NCBI GenBank assembly: GCA_018711775.1
Contig: DVHV01000178.1
Location: 1 to 5,283 of the forward strand
Length of the DNA: 5,283 nucleotides
Source of the DNA: Candidatus Onthocola stercoravium
GTDB lineage: Bacteria > Bacillota_I > Bacilli_A > RF39 > UBA660
Direction: 5' to 3'
Shown here in pieces: positions 1 through 4,225 of this stretch (the first letter of the stretch is position 1; each line of letters begins with the position of its first letter). The translations under genes and the position numbers were made by a program. A model generated the notes under the pieces. It did no database searches. It saw nothing but the letters and a program-made list of their open reading frames with translations, and was not told the origin of the DNA.

Positions 1-850
1 TAATAACAATAATAATAATAATGATAACAACAACGATAATGATAATAACAACGGTGATAACAATAACGGCGACAATGGTGACAACGGTAATAATGGTGAC
101 AAACCTACAGATGAAACTACAAGATATTACAAATTTGTTAAGTGGTCTGACTGGAGAGATGGAAAATCGAATGATCCTGATGCCGAAAACAAAAAAATAA
201 CTACTACTACTTATAATTATTGCTTACCAACAGAGAAGACATATTATTCTACTAGTTATGTAAGTAATTCAACTAATACTAATTCAGGATATAATTATGA
301 AATTCAATTTTTGGATATAGATCCAAATGATATTGAAGGTACAGTAAAAATTGTTAATTCAAGTGAATCTTATTTCTCAAGTGGATTAACAGATTATAGA
401 ACTTATATTAATAATAAGAATGACATATATATGACTGGTAATACAGGCCGTTATGATGTACTTCCTTCTAATCCAACATCATTTAGAAATTCATCTTTGG
501 ATAGTAGTAATTTTACATTTAATGTTGGCAATATATATTTATCTGGAGGAATTTATCGAACAACTGTTACAATCAATTATAAGAATCACAATGGTGTTAC
601 TCCATACAATAGTAATTTAGGATATCAAGTCTATTTTGTTCCATTAAAATTTGATGTTGAATTTATAGATAAAAATGACTGTATAAGAGATACAGAAGAA
701 AATGAATACTTATATGATGGTTATAAAATGCGTGATCCAAAAGAAGAAACAGCATATATGCATAGAATTCCAATAAAATATAAATGGAGTACTGAAAAGT
801 ATTTGGAAGGATATGAATATACTGGAATCTATGAAGATAGAATATCTTAA
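1..850 (+). CDS. C-terminal part of a putative secreted/surface protein with Asn/Asp/Gly-rich linker (5' end outside window)
   Basis: The frame is open from position 2 to the TAA at 848-850, giving 282 visible residues. The true start lies upstream of the window; internal TTG or ATG codons are not needed as starts because the frame stays open to the edge. Residues 1-33 are almost only Asn, Asp and Gly (AAT/AAC/GAT/GGT codons), a typical flexible linker of cell-surface proteins. The remaining 250 residues are rich in Tyr, Asn, Thr and Ser, with alternating polar and hydrophobic stretches suggesting beta structure. There is one Cys near residue 75 and another near residue 224. There is no membrane helix, LPXTG motif or other C-terminal anchor: the protein ends on a charged Tyr/Glu-rich tail. 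I do not recognise the family. Extracellular location is inferred from composition only. It converges on the pilin-type gene series and is separated from it by terminators, so a functional link is not shown. Confidence 0.8.
   Translation, partial: NNNNNNNDNNNDNDNNNGDNNNGDNGDNGNNGDKPTDETTRYYKFVKWSDWRDGKSNDPDAENKKITTTTYNYCLPTEKTYYSTSYVSNSTNTNSGYNYEIQFLDIDPNDIEGTVKIVNSSESYFSSGLTDYRTYINNKNDIYMTGNTGRYDVLPSNPTSFRNSSLDSSNFTFNVGNIYLSGGIYRTTVTINYKNHNGVTPYNSNLGYQVYFVPLKFDVEFIDKNDCIRDTEENEYLYDGYKMRDPKEETAYMHRIPIKYKWSTEKYLEGYEYTGIYEDRIS
2..100 (+). repeat. Asn/Asp/Gly low-complexity triplet tract
   Basis: AAT, AAC, GAT and GGT codons are reiterated in frame for about 33 codons at the left edge, including six AAT codons in seven at positions 2-22. 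It encodes the linker of the surface protein. Such tracts can change length by replication slippage in whole codons, altering linker length without breaking the frame. Its left end is outside the window. Confidence 0.75.
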
Positions 851-885
851 AAAACTAAATGCTTAACGGCATTTAGTTTTTTTTT
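851..885 (+). terminator. Rho-independent terminator, probably bidirectional
   Basis: A perfect 12-bp inverted repeat (851-862 with 869-880, arms AAAACTAAATGC/GCATTTAGTTTT) closes a 6-nt loop and is followed by a T-run to 885. It starts immediately after the TAA of the surface-protein gene. Read on the minus strand, the same hairpin ends in six T (856-851), so it can also stop transcription arriving from the small RNA side. Confidence 0.92.
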
Positions 886-890
886 GCTAG

Positions 891-1087
891 AAAAAAAGTT
901 TGGCATCCTTGCATCACTACAAGGAATTTCTACTTCAATGGACTCTTTGAGTCCTCCATAGACTAACTTTGGATGGTCGCCATCCTACTTATATATGTGT
1001 TCAATTATTTATAATACTCAAGTAACTAATATATTACTCGAACTATTGAGTATTCCAACTATATTCTCTTCACCTACTTTAGTTAAT
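891..1087 (-). ncRNA. Candidate structured small RNA of about 197 nt, family unassigned
   Basis: This stretch has no good protein gene, but on the minus strand it begins about 7 nt after a near-consensus promoter and ends in seven T (897-891). In between are hairpins with very short loops. Arms 1013-1021/1046-1054 (up to 9 bp) enclose an inner AGUAA/UUACU helix. 971-976/980-985 is 6 bp with a 3-nt loop, 940-945/949-954 is 6 bp with a 3-nt loop, and 907-911/920-924 is 5 bp with an 8-nt loop. A long-range helix AAAGUU/AACUUU (965-970 with 895-900) would enclose the last two hairpins and abut the final U-tract, forming a closed multi-helix domain. The only sizeable reading frame on this strand is broken by TGA, TAA and TAG. 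Length, own promoter and dense pairing fit an independently transcribed regulatory RNA. I cannot name the family; raiA-type RNA is one size-compatible possibility that I could not verify. Confidence 0.62.
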
Positions 1088-1093
1088 AAATTA

Positions 1094-1121
1094 ATTATAT
1101 CAACAAATGTATGTATGCCAA
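1094..1121 (-). promoter_or_regulatory. Sigma-A type promoter for the small RNA
   Basis: On the minus strand TTGGCA (1121-1116) is followed after 16 nt by a perfect TATAAT (1099-1094). This matches 11 of 12 consensus bases. Transcription would start near the A at 1087. No good SD followed by a sustained reading frame lies downstream. The promoter lies beyond the operon terminator, so the RNA is a separate transcription unit. Confidence 0.75.
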
Positions 1122-1154
1122 TTAATTTTTATTTAAAGCAATTTCCTATAAGAT

Positions 1155-1180
1155 AAAAAAAAGAAGTTTTTTAACTTCTT
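1155..1180 (-). terminator. Rho-independent terminator of the pilin-type operon
   Basis: On the minus strand an 8-bp stem AAGAAGTT/AACTTCTT (1180-1173 with 1168-1161) has a 4-nt loop and is followed directly by at least six further T (1160-1155). It lies 17 nt after the TAA of the last pilin-like gene, in the right place to end the operon. Confidence 0.9.
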
Positions 1181-1197
1181 ATCTTTTCTAAAACTTT

Positions 1198-1560
1198 TTA
1201 TTCAGCATCTCCAAATACAGAGTTATAGGCATCATCACAAGTTTGTCCTCCTGGATTTGATATACATGCTGCACAGACTTCATTTTTATCATCTACAGAA
1301 GTATCAACTATGCGAATTACAAAGGATACTATTGTTGGAACGAAGAATATACAAACCGCTGCAACAATTCTTACTAACAATGATTTTGCTGATTTAGAAA
1401 TTGCTTTATCATCGCTAGATATTACTGCCTTTCCTAAATCTATCATTCCTAAAATAATAAGTATTATCGGTATAACGATTTTAAAAACTAACAAAAAGTA
1501 TCCAACTGTACGCCATATATTAGCTGTATCTGTACAGAAATTATTAACAACACTGTCCAT
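1198..1560 (-). CDS. Pilin-like small membrane protein, VirB2/TrbC-like (Mbov_0395-type), copy A
   Basis: This 120-residue protein has two hydrophobic helices (about 18-40 and 62-86) joined by a short polar loop with GKAVISSDDK, followed by a hydrophilic tail. This size and topology match VirB2/TrbC-type pilins and the small pilin-like conjugation proteins annotated in Mycoplasma (Mbov_0395 type), which are thought to assemble into a pilus or channel in the envelope. There is no long cleavable signal peptide. It is a paralogue of the next protein upstream in the operon: about 37 of 67 core residues are identical without gaps. Both keep a Cys before helix 1 (Cys9) and a tail pattern of Cys-x2-Cys and a third Cys (96, 99, 108), which could form disulfides if the tail is outside the cell. 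The ATG is supported by AGAGGAG 7 nt upstream. A separate promoter precedes the gene and a terminator follows. The family call comes from pattern memory, not a search. Confidence 0.8.
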   Translation of the reverse strand: MDSVVNNFCTDTANIWRTVGYFLLVFKIVIPIILIILGMIDLGKAVISSDDKAISKSAKSLLVRIVAAVCIFFVPTIVSFVIRIVDTSVDDKNEVCAACISNPGGQTCDDAYNSVFGDAE

Positions 1561-1585
1561 ATTGCACTCCTCTCTTCATAGTCTT

Positions 1586-1614
1586 ATTTTACTCTATATA
1601 AGCCTTAAAGTCAA
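1586..1614 (-). promoter_or_regulatory. Internal promoter in front of pilin-like copy A
   Basis: On the minus strand TTGACT (1614-1609) is followed after exactly 17 nt by TAAAAT (1591-1586). This matches 10 of 12 consensus bases at ideal spacing and predicts a start near 1579, with a leader of about 19 nt carrying the SD of copy A. A second TTGACA (1637-1632) lies 23 nt upstream as a direct repeat but has no -10 at the right distance. The promoter would allow the last pilin gene to be made in excess of the upstream operon genes. Confidence 0.6.
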
Positions 1615-1637
1615 CATTTTCAAGCAAAAAATGTCAA

Positions 1638-1985
1638 CTACTCAAACATATTGTCATCATAACTTGTATCACAATTACCGTTTGGAGATGTCAAACAATC
1701 TATGCAATTATCATAATCATTTCGAATACTTTCAGAAAAACCTCCGATAAACTGAAATAGAACATTAATTACCGTTGGAATAAAAAATATTATTACTGCA
1801 GCAATTACACGTTTAACCAATTTCATAACTCCATCTTTAATTAATTTTTCGTCACTTGATAATACTGCTTTTCCTATATCAACTATACCTAATACAACTA
1901 AAATAATTGGAATAACAATTTTTAAGACAAGAAAAGCATATCCTATTATTTGCCAAACTTCTGCAGTTTTATAACAAAAATCCAT
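1638..1985 (-). CDS. Pilin-like small membrane protein, VirB2/TrbC-like (Mbov_0395-type), copy B
   Basis: This 115-residue protein is the tandem paralogue of copy A. Two membrane helices span about 13-35 and 57-80, with the shared core KIVIPIIL, LG-x2-D-x-GKAV and SSD-x-K in and after helix 1, and AAV-x-IFF-x-P in helix 2. Cysteines sit at 4, 94, 97 and 105, matching those of copy A. It is expected to be an integral membrane subunit of a pilus or secretion channel by analogy with VirB2/TrbC pilins; the exact role is inferred. The ATG has GAGGTGG 5 nt upstream, the strongest SD in this part of the operon. Its start is only 20 nt after the stop of the TadZ-like gene, so the two are co-transcribed and no separate promoter fits between them. 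It ends with TAG. The two copies differ mainly in the loop after SSD and in the acidic tail, suggesting non-identical subunits rather than a very recent duplication. Confidence 0.8.
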   Translation of the reverse strand: MDFCYKTAEVWQIIGYAFLVLKIVIPIILVVLGIVDIGKAVLSSDEKLIKDGVMKLVKRVIAAVIIFFIPTVINVLFQFIGGFSESIRNDYDNCIDCLTSPNGNCDTSYDDNMFE

Positions 1986-2005
1986 TTAAACCACCTCTAC
2001 TACGA

Positions 2006-2998
2006 TTATTTAAATATACTAAATAATCCTGAACCTCCTGATTCTTTATCGATTCTACTAAAACCTAATGTACATAAAAAGTCTTTAATAATTGGCTGAT
2101 TATCCAATTTATCATCTAAATAAGGCATATTGTAAAATACTTTACTTCCACTTTCTTTTTCGAATTCTTCGACATCTTTATCATTTAATACACTACGGTT
2201 TAAAACTATTTTTTTATTACGTAATTTTTCAAATATTTCATTATCATTTCTGATTAATTTGTTTAATTGTATTCTACCTGGCTCAATCAAATATATAACG
2301 TCATCACAATAGTTTTCAACAGAACTATCATTAAGATCTACTAAAATAATATCACTGTCGATATTTTGATTTAAAAATTCATTAAAGGTAATACTTGATA
2401 CACTTGCTAAGCTATTATCGTTAAAATATATAAAGTCATTGCCATCAACTTCTACTGCTTTTACTTTATAGGTATCCTCTAAATGTAATTTAAGTAAATA
2501 AACTAATGTGGTAGCTCCAGCATGTTCTGTTATATTTTTAAATCCTATTATCTTTTGTCCTATTTTTCCTTTTGTGTTATCAACAACATTTTCATTTAAT
2601 GCAGGTTTCTTAAAACCATTTATATTATGATAACTAGCAACATCTTTGTAGGTATTCGGGTTATCAATCAAAAATTTAATAACATTTACGTTTGTTGCAA
2701 AGTTGTATATTCCCATAGAAACTAATTGAGATAGATACATTGGGGAATTTACTGTTTCTGAATCATCTAATAATAGTATTACTTTTGACATATCAAAATT
2801 AACAGAAAGTTGTTGAATTACACTAATGTCTTGATAACCTTTAATAGCTGTAATATCTATAATCATTTTATTATAATAAAAATTTGAAAATTGAGCTATA
2901 AGTTCATCAACAGTAAATTCGCCATTAATACTTTTTATAACATCAATGTCTAAACTAGCAAGTAATGCTTGATACTTATTTGAAATAATTACATTCAT
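2006..2998 (-). CDS. CpaE/TadZ-like protein: receiver-like half plus degenerate ParA/MinD-type half
   Basis: 330 residues. Residues 1-115 look like an atypical response-regulator receiver: hydrophobic strands end at MIIDIT (45-50) and ILLLDDS (74-80), followed by SMGIYNFATN (94-103), which resembles the end of a CheY fold. Residues 148-312 resemble a MinD/ParA ATPase. They show GFKNITEHAGATTL (152-165) at the P-loop, AVEVD (181-185), a Walker B-like DIILVDL (216-222) and YLIEPGRIQLNKLIRN (236-251). CpaE/TadZ proteins place Tad pili at specific sites in the cell. The P-loop lacks the lysines of a normal deviant Walker A (KGGxGKT), so hydrolysis is doubtful; TadZ proteins are known for atypical motifs. 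No membrane helix is present, so it is cytoplasmic. The ATG has AAGGA 8 nt upstream and lies 14 nt after the TadE-like stop. It precedes the two pilin-like genes, consistent with a role in their assembly. Family assignment rests on architecture and context. Confidence 0.68.
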   Translation of the reverse strand: MNVIISNKYQALLASLDIDVIKSINGEFTVDELIAQFSNFYYNKMIIDITAIKGYQDISVIQQLSVNFDMSKVILLLDDSETVNSPMYLSQLVSMGIYNFATNVNVIKFLIDNPNTYKDVASYHNINGFKKPALNENVVDNTKGKIGQKIIGFKNITEHAGATTLVYLLKLHLEDTYKVKAVEVDGNDFIYFNDNSLASVSSITFNEFLNQNIDSDIILVDLNDSSVENYCDDVIYLIEPGRIQLNKLIRNDNEIFEKLRNKKIVLNRSVLNDKDVEEFEKESGSKVFYNMPYLDDKLDNQPIIKDFLCTLGFSRIDKESGGSGLFSIFK

Positions 2999-3012
2999 GA
3001 CTATTTTCCTTT

Positions 3013-3459
3013 CTAATATCGATTAGAACTACCAACGAAAGAATTGGTAACTCCATTTACTCTAAATGTCATTAAATCTCCAAAAAATGGTAAATTAAAT
3101 TTATAAAATACTATTATTTCGTAATATACTTGTTTGTTAGGGTTTTGATATTCAATAAAACAATAATTATATTTGGTTTGTCCATCGGCTTCTTCATAAC
3201 CACCATCAGAAAGTCTAACCCCATACCATTCGGCAGGGCATTCTCCAACAGCTAAATATGCATTTCCTTGCAAATAATTATTAATTATTTCTTCAGATGT
3301 CGATGAAACACCTTCATATTCTTCAATTATCGATAACATCTCATTTTTCACTTGATATGCTTTAGAATAATTGATTACTAAACATAAAAAGCAAGCAAAA
3401 ATAAGAATAAAAATAATCATTAATTGAAATACCCAAGTAGAGCCAGATACTTCCCGCAT
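3013..3459 (-). CDS. TadE-like pseudopilin with one N-terminal membrane helix
   Basis: 148 residues. The N-terminus MREVSGSTW is followed by one long hydrophobic helix (about 9-32), then by a helical segment (33-50) and an extracytoplasmic domain of about 95 residues rich in Tyr and Asn. This is the plan of TadE/TadF-type minor pseudopilins, in which a Gly-Ser at the head of the helix marks the prepilin processing site. Here the helix starts Gly-Ser-Thr-Trp-Val-Phe-Gln, so the usual Glu at position +5 is missing. Cysteines occur in the helix (residues 23 and 26) and in the outer domain (residues 74 and 100), the latter two possibly forming a disulfide. The ATG is set by AAGGAG 7 nt upstream. 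It lies 17 nt after the lipoprotein gene and 14 nt before the TadZ-like gene. It could instead be a generic single-pass envelope protein; the operon context favours a pilus component. Confidence 0.6.
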   Translation of the reverse strand: MREVSGSTWVFQLMIIFILIFACFLCLVINYSKAYQVKNEMLSIIEEYEGVSSTSEEIINNYLQGNAYLAVGECPAEWYGVRLSDGGYEEADGQTKYNYCFIEYQNPNKQVYYEIIVFYKFNLPFFGDLMTFRVNGVTNSFVGSSNRY

Positions 3460-3476
3460 TTTTGTTCTCCTTTTCT

Positions 3477-4214
3477 TTATTTATTGTTTTCTTTTTTTAA
3501 ATTTCTTTTACCATCAATAATAATAATTACAACTAAGAATGTTAAAACTATTATGATTCCTCCAACTATAGCTAAATTATCAACAATCCAATTAAGTAAT
3601 TTAGAGCCTGTTGAATTTACATTGGTATCTTCTATTTCTTTAGAGGTATCATATGTAATATTAATTAATTTATCTTGATAGTTTTCTCTGTTAATTGTCC
3701 ATATATATGTATTGCCATCGACTTTATCGGCATTATTTGATTCAACATAATGATTTGTTGTTATTTTAATATTTATTTCTTTTAATATTTCTTCAAATTC
3801 AAACATTTGACAAGCTGATGTCGTTTGTAAAGTATAAGTAGTATTAGTTTGAGATATTCTAATATCTGATGGATTATAACATTTACTTAAAGCATTAGAA
3901 CGACTTATGTCAGAAATGTTAAACGTATGAGTAAATGATGCACCATACCTATTATCTTCATCAATCAAAGTTCTTTGATATTCTGTTGTTTCGTCATCAT
4001 AATAAATTCCTATTGGCATTTCCCTAATCATACTAAATAGAGTTCGGTAGCTTCTATCATAGTAATCTTCTTGGGGTTCATCTAATTCTGACACATTTAC
4101 AGTGTAAACATCGGCATTTTCTGTAAATGTTTCGTTTTCTATTGTCAAATTATAATCAACTGTACATCCACTTAAACATAATATAAAAGCTAGCAATAAA
4201 ACAACCCTTTTCAT
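3477..4214 (-). CDS. Lipoprotein with an additional C-terminal membrane helix (LppM-like)
   Basis: 245 residues. The N-terminus is a lipoprotein signal peptide: MKR, a hydrophobic run and the lipobox LSGC with the lipidated Cys at 17. The mature protein starts with TVDYNLTIEN, resembling LppM/DUF3153-type lipoproteins, and continues for about 180 polar residues with two Cys (about 112 and 133) that could form a disulfide. A second hydrophobic helix (about 207-234) is followed by a Lys-rich end (KRNLKKENNK), predicting a cytoplasmic C-terminus. The outer domain would thus be fixed to the membrane at both ends. Its function is unknown. Its position between the wall peptidase and the TadE-like gene suggests a structural or assembly role in the same apparatus. 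The ATG is well placed behind AAGGAGG, which overlaps the stop codon of the peptidase gene, so translation of the two is likely coupled. Confidence 0.82.
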   Translation of the reverse strand: MKRVVLLLAFILCLSGCTVDYNLTIENETFTENADVYTVNVSELDEPQEDYYDRSYRTLFSMIREMPIGIYYDDETTEYQRTLIDEDNRYGASFTHTFNISDISRSNALSKCYNPSDIRISQTNTTYTLQTTSACQMFEFEEILKEINIKITTNHYVESNNADKVDGNTYIWTINRENYQDKLINITYDTSKEIEDTNVNSTGSKLLNWIVDNLAIVGGIIIVLTFLVVIIIIDGKRNLKKENNK

Positions 4215-4218
4215 TTAG

Positions 4219-4225
4219 CCTCCTT
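4219..4225 (-). promoter_or_regulatory. Shine-Dalgarno site overlapping the upstream stop codon
   Basis: AAGGAGG on the minus strand (4225-4219) lies 4 nt before the ATG of the lipoprotein gene and shares two bases with the TAA (4226-4224) of the peptidase gene. A ribosome finishing the peptidase would sit on this site, which indicates translational coupling. It fixes the lipoprotein start. Confidence 0.7.

Noticed and set aside
862..1140. A minus-strand reading frame giving protein-like text (for example DGDHPKLVYGGL and IEVEIPCSDARMP) that could be a gene relic
   Set aside because: It is interrupted by TGA, TAA and TAG within about 40 nt, has no start with an SD, and runs into the terminator hairpin. 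The same bases form consecutive short-loop hairpins behind a strong promoter, so a structured RNA explains them better. I did not recognise the peptide.
1614..1634. Hairpin between the pilin genes (ACATTTT/AAAATGT) as a terminator
   Set aside because: The 7-bp stem is AT-rich and on the minus strand is followed by GTTGACTTTAAGG rather than a T-run; it also overlaps the promoter -35. It may affect mRNA processing but is not supported as a terminator.
1310..1750. Plus-strand reading frame of 146 codons
   Set aside because: It lies antisense across the two pilin-like genes, has no SD, and its hydrophobic text mirrors their membrane helices; it is a shadow.
3424..3678. Plus-strand reading frame of 84 codons
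   Set aside because: It is antisense to the start of the TadE-like gene and the end of the lipoprotein gene; its hydrophobic character reflects the membrane helices on the other strand.
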